Positions 1 to 7,700 of a stretch of 42,771 nt of DNA are shown here, in pieces. Under the pieces are notes generated by a model. It was not told the DNA's origin. It ran no database searches and saw only the letters and a program-made list of their open reading frames with translations. The stretch spans positions 1 through 42,771 of the forward strand of contig JAGMCL010000064.1 in assembly GCA_023129165.1 (NCBI GenBank). The letters are read 5' to 3'. The position numbers and the translations under genes are program-made. Within the stretch, counting starts at the first letter, position 1, and each line of letters starts with the position of its first letter. Source of the DNA: Caldifarciminota bacterium (GTDB lineage Bacteria; Hydrothermota; UBA3073).

Positions 1-110
1 TTGGCGTGGTACCCTTTTGGAGTGCTGTGACCGTGTTTACCCTGTAGAGGAATACTCTAGTGGGGTCACAGTGGTGCCCCGCTATGGCGGGGCACTCCAT
101 AATGCACTCC
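1..110. repeat. Dispersed repeat remnant with GC-rich hairpin
   Basis: The first 110 bases hold no gene. A perfect 8-bp inverted repeat (TGCCCCGC / GCGGGGCA) lies at 75-94. The phrase TGACCgTGTTTACC at about 28-41 recurs at 6129-6142, beside another CCCCGCC/GGCGGGG hairpin, so this is a copy of a dispersed intergenic element. There is no T-run after the hairpin on the minus strand, so it is not a convincing terminator for the response regulator that ends at 163. Confidence 0.6.
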
Positions 111-162
111 ATATTAATATAAATTAAGTGTGGGATACGTCCGAGATGGTGGGAGTATCGGA

Positions 163-537
163 TTACCTGGTGAGTTCTTTTATTCTTCTAATTAGCATAT
201 CGGCATCGAAGGGTTTCATTATAAAATCATCCGCCTTTAGTTGTAAAGCTCTCTTTCTGTCCGTATCAGAGCCTTTACCTGTAAGTATAATTATTGGTAT
301 TTTACTGGTCATTGCGGAACCCTTTAGTCTCTCCAGGGTTGTAAATCCACCCCCCGCAGGCATAACCAGATCAAGAATGATAATGTCAGGAATTTCCCTG
401 TGTGCAAATTGAATTGCCTGAAGAGCGTCGTAAGCAACTACCACCTCATATCCCTTGTTGGATAATAGGTCTGTTATAAGACCTACAATATCTCTATCAT
501 CATCTACTACTAAAACTGTTTTTATTAATTTATCCAT
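163..537 (-). CDS. Single-domain response regulator (CheY-like receiver)
   Basis: A 124-aa protein that is only a receiver domain. The acidic pocket is D12-D14 (VVDDD), the phospho-acceptor is D56 in DIIILDLVMP, the conserved Thr is T86 (ILTGK) and the conserved Lys is K108 in MKPF. There is no output domain, so it should act by protein-protein contact (as CheY, Spo0F or PilG do), taking phosphate from an unlinked histidine kinase. No kinase is visible nearby, so its pathway cannot be named. It has its own promoter at 581-609, giving a leader of about 37 nt. Shine-Dalgarno pairing is weak. Identity as a receiver domain is firm; the cellular role is unknown. Confidence 0.93.
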   Translation of the reverse strand: MDKLIKTVLVVDDDRDIVGLITDLLSNKGYEVVVAYDALQAIQFAHREIPDIIILDLVMPAGGGFTTLERLKGSAMTSKIPIIILTGKGSDTDRKRALQLKADDFIMKPFDADMLIRRIKELTR

Positions 538-580
538 GACTCTGTGGGTTACTTACTCATGCCGAAGAAAATCACCATAG

Positions 581-609
581 ATTATATAACAATTTTTCAT
601 AAAAGTCAA
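581..609 (-). promoter_or_regulatory. Sigma70-type promoter of the response regulator
   Basis: On the minus strand TTGACT (609-604), a 17-bp spacer and TATAAT (586-581). Transcription should start near 574, 37 nt before the ATG at 537. Confidence 0.85.
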
Positions 610-717
610 GTAAAAAAGAAAAATAATTATATCCTGTTTCTAAAATAAATTCATAATATACGTTACAAGTTATTGTTGTGCAAGAACTTAAAGCAATAAT
701 AAACCTTTTAACTCTTT

Positions 718-809
718 TGGCGGAGGGAGAGGGATTCGAACCCCCGTTCCGACTTTCATCGGAAACACGATTTCGAGTCGTGCGCCTTCTTCCACTCGGC
801 CATCCCTCC
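718..809 (-). tRNA. tRNA-Ser (anticodon CGA)
   Basis: On the minus strand the acceptor stem GGAGGGA pairs with TCCCTCC. The anticodon stem CACGA/TCGTG closes the 7-nt loop CTCGAAA, giving anticodon CGA (reads UCG). A long variable arm (TTTCCGATGAAAGTCGGAA) identifies a class II serine tRNA. The T-arm GGGGTTCGAATCCCTC is canonical. The 3' CCA appears to be genome-encoded (720-718), so end repair by a CCA-adding enzyme is not needed for this copy. Confidence 0.97.
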
Positions 810-823
810 TCATTTTACAATAC

Positions 824-2065
824 TTAAACCCCTTTTCTTCTCACTTTTAATGTAAGCCCCATAATCCCCACTACTTCAACCTTCTCACCTTTTTCTATAA
901 CTTCATCGGATTCGGCATTCCAGAGTTCACCAGAGACTGAGATGACACCTTCCTTCTCTATTTTCTTTGTAACCTTACCAAGCTGACCTATAATACCCTT
1001 GCCACCAGTCGTTGGTTTTCTTCTCATAGCACTGAATGCCATCCCCAGAGCAAACATAAAAAAACCTCCAACCAATATAGCCGTGGTTATTATCAGAGGA
1101 ATCGAAATTTGAAGAAACTCTGCCTCAGAACGTATGAGCATTATAGAGCCCAGGACAAGTGATACTACACCTCCAATAGCAAGGGGACCATAAGTGGGAG
1201 TGAGCACCTCAAGGACGAAGAAAATGGCTGATAGAATTATCAGCCCAAGCCCAACATAATTTATCGGTAACATCCTGAATGCAAAAAAAGCAAGAAGCAA
1301 ACATATCGCACCAAAGACTCCGGGTATGTATGTGCCTGGTCTTGAAAATTCAAGAATCAATCCATAAATACCAAGAATAAGAAATATATATGCCAGGTTG
1401 GGATTTGCCAGCTTCGAAAAGAACCTCTCTCTAAATGTCTTCTTAATCTCAACAACCTCTCTACCCTCTGTCCTAAGTATCTCCTTTCTACCGGACACCT
1501 CTACTTCCATGCCATCTATACGCAAGAGCAGTTCCTCTCTGGATTCTACAATAAGATCTATTATACCAATATCAAGTGCCTCACGCTCGGTTATTGATAC
1601 ACTTTTTCTAACCGCCTCCTCTGCCCAATCTGCATTTCTCCCTCTCTTCTCTGCTATTGATCTTATATATGCTACTGCGTCATTAACTACCTTCTCTGCC
1701 ATCTCCTCGCCTACCTGCTGTTGACCTATGCTTACAGGGTGTGCAGCTCCTATGTTCGTTCCGGGCGTCATAGCCGCAATATGAGAAGCCAGTGTAATAA
1801 AAACTCCTGCTGATGCAGCCCTCGCACCTGATGGTGTAATATATACGATAACTGGCACATCTGCATTCAACTCTGCCTTTACAATCTCTCTCATGGCTTC
1901 ATCTAACCCCCCTGGTGTGTCAAGCTCTATTATGAGAGGGGATTCGTTCTCCTCAGCGATTTCTATACACCTTTTACTATAATCTGAACTCATGGGTTCT
2001 ATAATACCATCTATCTTGGCCGAATATATTGGTGAAAGCGACAAAAGAACAAGAAATACTAACAT
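824..2065 (-). CDS. nfeD: NfeD-family membrane-bound serine protease (ClpP class)
   Basis: A 413-aa long-form NfeD. Residues 1-16 are a signal peptide. Residues 17-200 form the ClpP/SppA-like domain with the Ser nucleophile S85 (ARAASAG) and the candidate general base K125 (AEKVVND), 40 residues later, close to the spacing of the characterised archaeal homologue PH1510. Several membrane helices lie at about 225-345. A C-terminal NfeD OB-fold ends in EVVGIMGLTLKVRRK. Family knowledge: these proteases work with SPFH/stomatin proteins in membrane quality control, but no stomatin gene is in view. AGGAGG sits just before the ATG. It follows tsaB by 56 nt with no promoter visible in the gap, so the two are probably co-transcribed. 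Confidence 0.93.
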   Translation of the reverse strand: MLVFLVLLSLSPIYSAKIDGIIEPMSSDYSKRCIEIAEENESPLIIELDTPGGLDEAMREIVKAELNADVPVIVYITPSGARAASAGVFITLASHIAAMTPGTNIGAAHPVSIGQQQVGEEMAEKVVNDAVAYIRSIAEKRGRNADWAEEAVRKSVSITEREALDIGIIDLIVESREELLLRIDGMEVEVSGRKEILRTEGREVVEIKKTFRERFFSKLANPNLAYIFLILGIYGLILEFSRPGTYIPGVFGAICLLLAFFAFRMLPINYVGLGLIILSAIFFVLEVLTPTYGPLAIGGVVSLVLGSIMLIRSEAEFLQISIPLIITTAILVGGFFMFALGMAFSAMRRKPTTGGKGIIGQLGKVTKKIEKEGVISVSGELWNAESDEVIEKGEKVEVVGIMGLTLKVRRKGV

Positions 2066-2121
2066 GTAACCTCCTGAAAAAGTAATCCAATGCTGTTAAA
2101 ATTTATACTACAACCTTACTA

Positions 2122-2808
2122 TCAAAAAGTCTGATTCCCTGATGGTCTGCTCTTCTTTCTTATCTTTAGCGGGTCTATGTATATTGGTTCTATTGTCTCG
2201 TCAGAAGCCTTTCCCCCCCTGTACGAAAGCAACCCCTGATATGCAACATCCTCTCCCCTGGGTGAATTTATATTCGGTGTCAATAAATTTGCTCTGTTTT
2301 TAAACCTCTTCAGTATTAAATTCCTGTATAATTTTACTCCATCTCCTAAAAATAAAACATCTCCTTCTATTTTCTCAAATAAACAATCTATTCTCATCTT
2401 TCCTGTAGGAACTACCTGTTTACCCTTTTTATATACCGCAGCATAGACATTATTTCTTTTTGCATCAAGCATTGGAACGATCTGCTCAAAATGGTTTAAA
2501 AACCTACGAACAAGTGCGTCAAAGGTTGGAATACCATAAACTGGTCTGTTGAGTGAAAAAGATAACCCCTTTATAGTTGCAATTCCTACTCTTATACCAG
2601 TGAAGGAACCTGGTCCAATTGTACAGGCAAATACCCCTATATCCTCAAATGTCAAATCAACATCTTTCAAAGCCCCAAGGATCATTGTATGAATTTTATC
2701 TGCAGATGGACTACCTCTGTTGCAATATATGTTATAAATCGTTTCCTCATCCCTTACTATACCCAAACCAATTGCAAAACTTGATGTATCTATGCCAAGA
2801 CATATCAT
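2122..2808 (-). CDS. tsaB: tRNA threonylcarbamoyladenosine biosynthesis protein TsaB
   Basis: A 228-aa ASKHA-fold protein. It opens with the phosphate-1 motif GIDTS and contains the TsaB/TsaD signature GPGSFTGIRVG, then GIPTFDAL. TsaB is the dimerisation partner of TsaD in the TsaB-TsaD-TsaE complex that makes t6A37 on ANN-decoding tRNAs. TsaC, TsaD and TsaE are not in this window. The start chosen is ATG at 2808 (MICLGIDTS). A TTG 18 nt upstream (2826) is open in frame, but it lies upstream of the predicted transcription start. No Shine-Dalgarno is seen, in keeping with a leaderless transcript. It is followed by nfeD. Confidence 0.94.
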   Translation of the reverse strand: MICLGIDTSSFAIGLGIVRDEETIYNIYCNRGSPSADKIHTMILGALKDVDLTFEDIGVFACTIGPGSFTGIRVGIATIKGLSFSLNRPVYGIPTFDALVRRFLNHFEQIVPMLDAKRNNVYAAVYKKGKQVVPTGKMRIDCLFEKIEGDVLFLGDGVKLYRNLILKRFKNRANLLTPNINSPRGEDVAYQGLLSYRGGKASDETIEPIYIDPLKIRKKSRPSGNQTF

Positions 2809-2814
2809 TATATC

Positions 2815-2843
2815 ATTATATCTCAATTTTGAAAAAAAGTCAA
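2815..2843 (-). promoter_or_regulatory. tsaB promoter, predicts a leaderless mRNA
   Basis: On the minus strand TTGACT (2843-2838), a 17-bp spacer and TATAAT (2820-2815). Standard spacing of six bases after the -10 box puts +1 at 2808, the A of the tsaB ATG. Confidence 0.8.
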
Positions 2844-2937
2844 GAAAAAACTTATAAATACTTGTTGGTTGCTAAGGGTAGCTTTAAAAACTCTAAGGTT
2901 ATAACGAGAGCTCTGAAAAACTACCTTTGAGCTCTCT

Positions 2938-2981
2938 CAATCGGTGTAATCAGAGATTTCTGGACCTTTTGAGAAATCTCA
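2938..2981. promoter_or_regulatory. Conserved hairpin element upstream of the prenyltransferase promoter
   Basis: The stretch begins AATCGGTGTAATCAGAG and contains the inverted repeat AGATTTCT / AGAAATCT. A close copy sits at 23938-23979, also about 50 bp upstream of a TTGACA box. It may be a regulatory element, or an insertion of the dispersed GTGTAATC repeat family that also occurs at 25151 and 36936. Confidence 0.4.
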
Positions 2982-2991
2982 CAATTTAAAC

Positions 2992-3020
2992 TTGACATTC
3001 TTTTATTTTTATGGTATCAT
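2992..3020 (+). promoter_or_regulatory. Promoter of the UbiA prenyltransferase
   Basis: TTGACA, a 17-bp spacer and TATCAT. The start of transcription should be near 3027, about 53 nt before the ATG at 3080. Confidence 0.8.
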
Positions 3021-3079
3021 AATTGCAGCAAATGGATAATATCCAAAGTAAATAATAACTCACTAAATGTCAATTAATT

Positions 3080-3910
3080 ATGTTTGGAGATAAAATAAAG
3101 GCGGGGTTGGAAGTTGTAAGACCTATAAATGGCATAATAGCTGCTGTGTCCGTAATAATCGGAGCCGTACTGACAAAATGCGGTCTAACACAGTCTGTCT
3201 GGCTTGCAGCCCTCTCATGTTTTCTAATAACAGGTGGTGGTAATTCTATAAACGATATGGTTGATAAGGATATTGACAGGATAAACAAACCAGAAAGACC
3301 AATACCATCTGGAAGGCTATCAGGAAAAGCTGCGGGAATCATCTCCATCGCTCTATTTATAGCTGGAGTATCCATTGCAGGTCTTGTATCTTTCTGGTTA
3401 ATTGAGATGGCGATACTCGTAACAGTTCTTCTTTTACTCTACTCATTCTCTCTTAAAAGGAGAGGGTTTCGAGGAAATATTGCAGTTGCATTTCTTGGCG
3501 GTCTTCCATTCATATATGGAGGAATAGCTGCTGAGTTTATAACACCAACTATAATACCCTTCTTCTTCGCCTTTCTATTTCACCTTTTAAGAGAACTGAT
3601 AAAGGATATAGAGGATATTGACGGAGACAGGGGTTATGCACAAACATATCCCATTGTATATGGCATTAAAAGGGCACTGAGATTTGTGAATATACTAACC
3701 GTTATTCTCATATTATATACACTATTTCCATATTTGGCAGGTATATATGGATTGCCTTATCTTATTTCGGTTGTTATACTTGTCGACATCCCATTGGTTG
3801 TCCTTTTATCTCTAATCAAAAGGGATAGGATTTCATTTACCCTTACAAGCAGAATATTAAAGACATGTATGCTGGGAGCATTATGCTCATTAACACTTGC
3901 ATCTATTTAG
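3080..3910 (+). CDS. UbiA-family prenyltransferase, digeranylgeranylglyceryl-phosphate-synthase-like
   Basis: A 276-aa integral membrane protein with about eight helices. The first aspartate-rich motif is N58-D59-M-V-D62-K-D-I-D66, followed by RINKPERPIPSG. The second is in KDIEDIDGDRGYAQTYPIVYG (about 171-191). The RP-I-PSGRLS context and the short length match the archaeal-type DGGGP synthase/(S)-GGGP prenyltransferase branch rather than ubiquinone or menaquinone enzymes. Family knowledge: that branch attaches a second isoprenoid to geranylgeranylglyceryl phosphate. Homologues are known in FCB bacteria, where the product is uncertain. It has its own promoter; no clear Shine-Dalgarno precedes ATG 3080, and the protein begins as the family does (GLEVVRPING). 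It could instead prenylate another acceptor. Confidence 0.85.
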   Translation: MFGDKIKAGLEVVRPINGIIAAVSVIIGAVLTKCGLTQSVWLAALSCFLITGGGNSINDMVDKDIDRINKPERPIPSGRLSGKAAGIISIALFIAGVSIAGLVSFWLIEMAILVTVLLLLYSFSLKRRGFRGNIAVAFLGGLPFIYGGIAAEFITPTIIPFFFAFLFHLLRELIKDIEDIDGDRGYAQTYPIVYGIKRALRFVNILTVILILYTLFPYLAGIYGLPYLISVVILVDIPLVVLLSLIKRDRISFTLTSRILKTCMLGALCSLTLASI

Positions 3911-4041
3911 CCTTGTTGCCACGAAGGCACAAAGACACAAAGAAAAGATGAAATTCTATTTTAAAAAGATAATAAAAGAAAAGTTATTTAAATTGAAAAA
4001 AACTTGGTGGCTTAGTGGCTAATAAGACACAAAGAAAAGAT
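3911..4041 (+). repeat. Palindromic repeat unit upstream of the GxxExxY gene
   Basis: The arm GCCACGAAGGCACAAAGAC is followed by AAGAAAAGAT, an AT-rich middle, and the inverse arm CTTGGTGGCTTAGTGGC. The two arms are reverse complements with a few mismatches, so the unit can fold into a hairpin. The same arms recur in 4440-4935 and, inverted, in 7720-7995. Confidence 0.85.
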
Positions 4042-4434
4042 ATGAATTTTACTCCCTTGACAGAAAAAGAAGAAAGCATTGCAAATAAAATAGTTGATGC
4101 GGCGTATATTGTACATAAGAAATTAGGACCAGGTTTGCTTGAGAAAATTTATGAAGTTTGTTTTTGTCATGAGCTTTCAAAACAAGGATTGAAATATCAA
4201 AGGCAAGTCGATATCCCAATTGTATATGATGGTATGGTCTTTAATGAAGGCTTACGCTTAGATGTTTTAGTGGAAGACCTTATTATTTGTGAACTGAAAG
4301 CTGTGGATGATATGAATCCAGTGTGGGAAGCACAGATACTCAGCCATCTAAAACTGACAGGCAAACGACTTGGTTTTCTTATAAATTTTAATATACCTCT
4401 TATTAAAGATGGTATTAGAAGAATAATTCTTTAA
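4042..4434 (+). CDS. GxxExxY protein (PD-(D/E)XK nuclease-like)
   Basis: A 130-aa protein carrying the family motif G31-L-L-E34-K-I-Y37. It also has a PD-(D/E)XK-like core of D73 (RLDVLV) and E83-L-K85 (CELKA). The usual length of the family is 120-140 aa. The start chosen is ATG 4042, because the in-frame GTG at 4015 would translate repeat sequence (VANKTQRKD) not expected in the family. The leader just before the ATG (AAGACACAAAGAAAAGAT) is the repeat itself, so the translation signals are supplied by the repeat array. Another repeat arm starts within 10 nt of the stop. Function of the family is not established. The fold suggests nucleic-acid binding or cleavage, and the setting suggests a link with the repeats. 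Confidence 0.85.
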   Translation: MNFTPLTEKEESIANKIVDAAYIVHKKLGPGLLEKIYEVCFCHELSKQGLKYQRQVDIPIVYDGMVFNEGLRLDVLVEDLIICELKAVDDMNPVWEAQILSHLKLTGKRLGFLINFNIPLIKDGIRRIIL

Positions 4435-4938
4435 TAAATAAACTGCCACGAAGGCACCAAGTCACAAAGAAAAGATAAAAGATTCATATAATTAAAAAGA
4501 ATGAAAAACTTAATGGCTAAAAAACTGCCACGAAGGCACAAAGTCACAAAGAAAAGATAAAAGATTCATATAATTAAAAAGAATGAAAAAACTTAGTGCC
4601 TTAAAAACTGCCACCAAGGCACAAAGACACCAAGAAAAGATAAAATTTTATTTTAAAAAGATAATAAAAGAAAAGTTATTTAAATTGAAAAAATCTTAGT
4701 GGCTTCGTGTCTTAGTGGCTAATAAGACATAAAGAAAAGATATAAAATTCATTTAATTAAAAGAATAAAAAACTTAGTGCCTTGGTGGCTTAGTGGCTAA
4801 TAAGACACAAAGAAAAGATAAAAGGTTCATTTAATTAAAAAGAATAAAAACTTAGTGCCTTCGTGTCTTAGTGGCTGATAATAATTAAAAAACTTAGTGA
4901 CTTTGTGTCTTAGTGGCAAATAAAGATAGGGGGAATAT
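4435..4938 (+). repeat. Array of palindromic GCCACGAAGGCAC / GTGCCTTCGTGGC repeats
   Basis: This gap of about 500 bases holds no gene. It is filled with alternating copies of the arm CTGCCACGAAGGCACAAAG and the inverse arm CTTAGTGCCTTGGTGGC, separated by AT-rich linkers containing TTCATATAATTAAAAAGAAT. At least four units can be read, including two nearly exact tandem ones (4441-4508 and 4523-4590). The last unit ends just upstream of the Shine-Dalgarno of the acetyltransferase gene (AGGGGGAA, 4928-4935). Confidence 0.9.
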
Positions 4939-5508
4939 ATGGATTACTTCACACACAAGACCGCTGTAATAGATAAAGGAGCAACCATCGGGAAAGGAAC
5001 GAAGATATGGCATTTTTCTCACATAATGGGCAAGGCAAGAATAGGTGATAATTGTGTTATAGGTCAGAACTGTTTCGTTGCAGATGGTGCTGTACTTGGA
5101 AACGTTGTCAAGCTTGAGAATAACGTATCAGTGTATACTTTTGTAACACTTGAGGATGGTGTATTTGTTGGACCCTCTGCGGTATTTACAAACGATATAA
5201 ATCCAAGGTCTCTCTATCCTAAAGGAGGAAAATGGATACCCACACTTGTCAAAAAAGGGTCAACCATTGGTGCAAACGCTACAATACGCTGTGGAATAAC
5301 GATTGGTAGATGTGCACTTATTGGAGCAGGAGCTGTAGTGACAAAGGACATACCAGATTATGCTATTGTGGTTGGTATTCCCGCAAAACAAATCGGTTGG
5401 ATATGTGAGTGTGGCAATAATCTTTCCTTTGAGAAGGAAAATACAATATGCAGCAAATGTGGAAGAAGATATACACTGAAACACGAACTCTGCAGGCAAA
5501 ATTCCTGA
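4939..5508 (+). CDS. Left-handed beta-helix acetyltransferase, WbpD/WlbB-like
   Basis: A 189-aa protein made of hexapeptide repeats ([34 protein letters not shown]) that form a left-handed beta-helix. It then has the family tail [14 protein letters not shown] and a zinc-ribbon-like C-terminus (CEC...CSKCGRRY). These features match the WbpD/WlbB branch, which N-acetylates UDP-2-acetamido-3-amino-2,3-dideoxyglucuronic acid for O-antigen-type glycans. Other UDP-amino-sugar acetyltransferases share the fold. None of the usual partner genes (WbpA, WbpB, WbpE, WbpI) are nearby, so the substrate is inferred from similarity only. Strong ribosome binding site AGGGGGAA before ATG 4939. The next gene begins 35 nt downstream. 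Confidence 0.88.
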   Translation: MDYFTHKTAVIDKGATIGKGTKIWHFSHIMGKARIGDNCVIGQNCFVADGAVLGNVVKLENNVSVYTFVTLEDGVFVGPSAVFTNDINPRSLYPKGGKWIPTLVKKGSTIGANATIRCGITIGRCALIGAGAVVTKDIPDYAIVVGIPAKQIGWICECGNNLSFEKENTICSKCGRRYTLKHELCRQNS

Positions 5509-5543
5509 TTTAATCGTCTATCTTAAAATTCTATTATGACGGT

Positions 5544-6131
5544 ATGAACATATATGATTTCCCTCATCTATACGAAATTGCATTTAGAACCATCCCACCC
5601 TTATGTATATGGAGAAGGCAATGGGAAAGAGAGGTATATAGATTCTTGGTTTCTCTTCCCAACCCTCCCTCATCTATCGTTGATTTATGTTGTGGAACAG
5701 GCTTCCTCTTTCCAATGATAAACAGAATCTACCCAAACTCAAAGATGGTCGGAGTTGATATTAGCGAATCTATGATAAAATTTGCTCACAAACACTACCC
5801 ATTCGTAGAATTCAAATGTGCCAATATTACATCAATTACTAACAAGTTTGAGGTTATTATTATGGGGGGAGGTTTAACAACCATCCCGATTAATGTTGCA
5901 ATCGATTCGATTAAAAGAATTTCACCAAGACATTTTATACTTTCTGGCTATAGACTATCCCTCTGGAGTCTAACGCATAGTTTCTTCGTTAAGACAGTAA
6001 TGGGAATAAGATGTCACATTATTTCTCCTTCTAAGGCCATAGAGACCTTCAAATCAAGAGGGATGGATGTCTCGATAAGATCGATAGATAGGATAGAGGG
6101 AAGTTATGCAATATACAATGGAATACAGTGA
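5544..6131 (+). CDS. Class I SAM-dependent methyltransferase
   Basis: A 195-aa protein with a Rossmann-type SAM-binding core. Motif I is VDLCCGTGFL (about residues 42-51), the acidic end of strand 2 is in MVGVDISESMI, and strand 4 is in FEVIIMGGGLTTIP. The C-terminal part is short and lacks features that name a substrate. It follows the WbpD-like gene by 35 nt, so the two are probably one operon and the target may be a glycan or lipid. The stop codon is within a few bases of a dispersed repeat (6129 onwards), so the last residues may be repeat-derived. Confidence 0.8.
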   Translation: MNIYDFPHLYEIAFRTIPPLCIWRRQWEREVYRFLVSLPNPPSSIVDLCCGTGFLFPMINRIYPNSKMVGVDISESMIKFAHKHYPFVEFKCANITSITNKFEVIIMGGGLTTIPINVAIDSIKRISPRHFILSGYRLSLWSLTHSFFVKTVMGIRCHIISPSKAIETFKSRGMDVSIRSIDRIEGSYAIYNGIQ

Positions 6132-6324
6132 CCATGTTTACCCCGCCAAGGCGGGGTACTCCAAAAAGTTGTTATTGCGAACGAACGCAGTGAGTGCGGC
6201 AATCTCATCCCGGTGTCTGTCATTGCGAGTGAATGAAATGAACGTGGCAATCTCATTCGTTTCTTTCGCACGACCCCGCCTTTGGCGTGGTGTCCCAAAA
6301 CCTGCGGCTACCATTATTAATCTC
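6129..6324. repeat. Composite of three dispersed repeats
   Basis: Contains a CCCCGCCAAGGCGGGG hairpin (6141-6156), two copies of the element with GAACGAAGTGAGTGCGGC-like core and GCAATCTCAT end (about 6171-6208 and 6220-6257), and the element GACCCCGCCTTTGGCGTGG followed by CTGCGGCTACCATT (6272-6316). The same elements recur at 15520-15690, 21268-21304 and 24937-24973. No transposase is present. Confidence 0.85.
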
Positions 6325-7284
6325 TTAATCAATCCAGAATCTTTTTGCTATTGATCTCGCTGTATTTCCATACTCATCTTCTGTCACAATCCAATAATAA
6401 TACTCTCCTTCTGAGAGAGTAATGTCAATAGATGATATAGTATCCTGGGTACTCTCCTCCCATAACACCTGTGGAGGCCATCCAACAAATATCTGAGCGA
6501 GATATGATATTGGATAAGGTATTCTCAACTTGTGCCATAGAAGCTGAAGCCCTACTGCCGAGACTGTATCACCATCTTGAGGATAGATTGAGATAGGAAA
6601 TTCAGAGAATATCCTTACAAGATAAAATTCACTGGATGTATTCTCTGCCTGTTTTTCATCAACTGCAGTAGCTATAAATGGTTTACCTATGAGTAGTTCA
6701 GGATTTCCATTGGGGCACTCATTCTCAGATATCCTGCATTCATACACCTGAGTAAGGGGATTGAAATCCATTTTTTTCTCAATATCACTGATGACCACAC
6801 TTACAGAGTCTATATCCTGTGTGCCATCAGGGTCATCTACTTGAGCTGATACAACTATCTCTACAATACTTCCCATCCAGGTAGCCATTCGTCCTGATGT
6901 TGCCATCTGTTGAACAAAGAATGGAATGCCATTTATATGAAATAAAACCTCCTTTTCCTCGCCAGCATCTATGGTAATCTCCTCACAGCACTCCGTATAG
7001 CCGTCCTTGGTTGCAATCACATCATAGCTCCCTTTATTAATGGAAAGGGTAAATCTACCATTTCCATCTGTAAATGTAGAGACAAAATACTGGGAGTCTA
7101 TAGAATAAGCGGATACAGAAGCATTTTGTATTGGATTGCCAACAAAGTTACCTACAGTTCCCTTCAATGTTGCCTCTCCAGTATAATGTGGAGACTTCGG
7201 GTCCAATGGATTATCTCTCTCTGGACTACATGCGATTACAACGGTTAAGACAACCAGAAAAATATATTTTAGAATATACATCAT
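6325..7284 (-). CDS. Lipoprotein with carboxypeptidase-regulatory-like domain
   Basis: 319 aa from the ATG at 7284. A signal peptide ends in the lipobox VVIAC, followed by SPERDNPLDPKSP, a tail seen in many lipoproteins of these phyla. A carboxypeptidase-regulatory-like beta-sandwich begins LKGTVGNFVGNPIQNASVSAYS. A middle Ig-like region and a C-terminal fibronectin-like region (FPISIYPQDGDTV...YYWIVTEDEYGN) follow. Probably an outer-membrane-anchored, substrate-binding or structural protein; no catalytic motif. The open frame extends upstream to 7377, but the promoter at 7303-7331 supports the start at 7284 or 7281. Confidence 0.8.
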   Translation of the reverse strand: MMYILKYIFLVVLTVVIACSPERDNPLDPKSPHYTGEATLKGTVGNFVGNPIQNASVSAYSIDSQYFVSTFTDGNGRFTLSINKGSYDVIATKDGYTECCEEITIDAGEEKEVLFHINGIPFFVQQMATSGRMATWMGSIVEIVVSAQVDDPDGTQDIDSVSVVISDIEKKMDFNPLTQVYECRISENECPNGNPELLIGKPFIATAVDEKQAENTSSEFYLVRIFSEFPISIYPQDGDTVSAVGLQLLWHKLRIPYPISYLAQIFVGWPPQVLWEESTQDTISSIDITLSEGEYYYWIVTEDEYGNTARSIAKRFWID

Positions 7285-7302
7285 AGTCTCAGTCAACTTA
7301 CT

Positions 7303-7331
7303 ATTATAATACAAAATTATTAAAATTTCAA
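7303..7331 (-). promoter_or_regulatory. Promoter of the lipoprotein gene
   Basis: On the minus strand TTGAAA (7331-7326), a 17-bp spacer and TATAAT (7308-7303). Transcription should start near 7296, only about 12 nt before the ATG. Confidence 0.7.
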
Positions 7332-7384
7332 GAACAAAATTCAGAAAGCACATTATTTCTGTTAAAATAATAGCCACTAAGACA

Positions 7385-7700
7385 CGAAGGCACAGTATAT
7401 CAGCTAATCAGTGTATCAGTTGGAAGAGCATCAGCAGACCAGATCATCAGAGCCTGATATACTGATAATCTGATATTCTACATGCTGATTTGCTGGTGTC
7501 CTGATACGCCTCATAAATAGATAACAGATGAGATTACTCGACTTATAGCACAGTGTATCAGCAAAGCAGTGTATCAGTGGGAAGGAAATCAGCAGACCAG
7601 AGCATCAGGTTCTGATATACTGATAATCTGATATTCTACATGCTGATTTGCTGGTATCCTGATACCCCTTGGAATTCAGCAGTTACCGCTAATCAATATT
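7385..7700. repeat. Two direct copies of a CTGATA-rich repeat
   Basis: Copies at about 7391-7507 and 7550-7667 share GTGTATCAG, ATCAGCAGACCAGA, CTGATATACTGATAATCTG, CATGCTGATTTGCTGG and TCCTGATAC. A related piece lies at 18138-18200. No coding potential is seen in this gap. Confidence 0.85.

Noticed and set aside
75-94. Terminator for the response regulator gene
   Set aside because: The hairpin is good, but no T-run follows on the minus strand and it lies about 70 nt past the stop inside a dispersed repeat.
3070-3375. 101-aa minus-strand frame
   Set aside because: Antisense to the UbiA prenyltransferase gene, which has conserved motifs and a promoter.
6104-6354. Overlapping frames on both strands across the repeat block
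   Set aside because: All read through dispersed repeats (GAACGAAGTGAGTGCGGC type); no ribosome site and no known protein.
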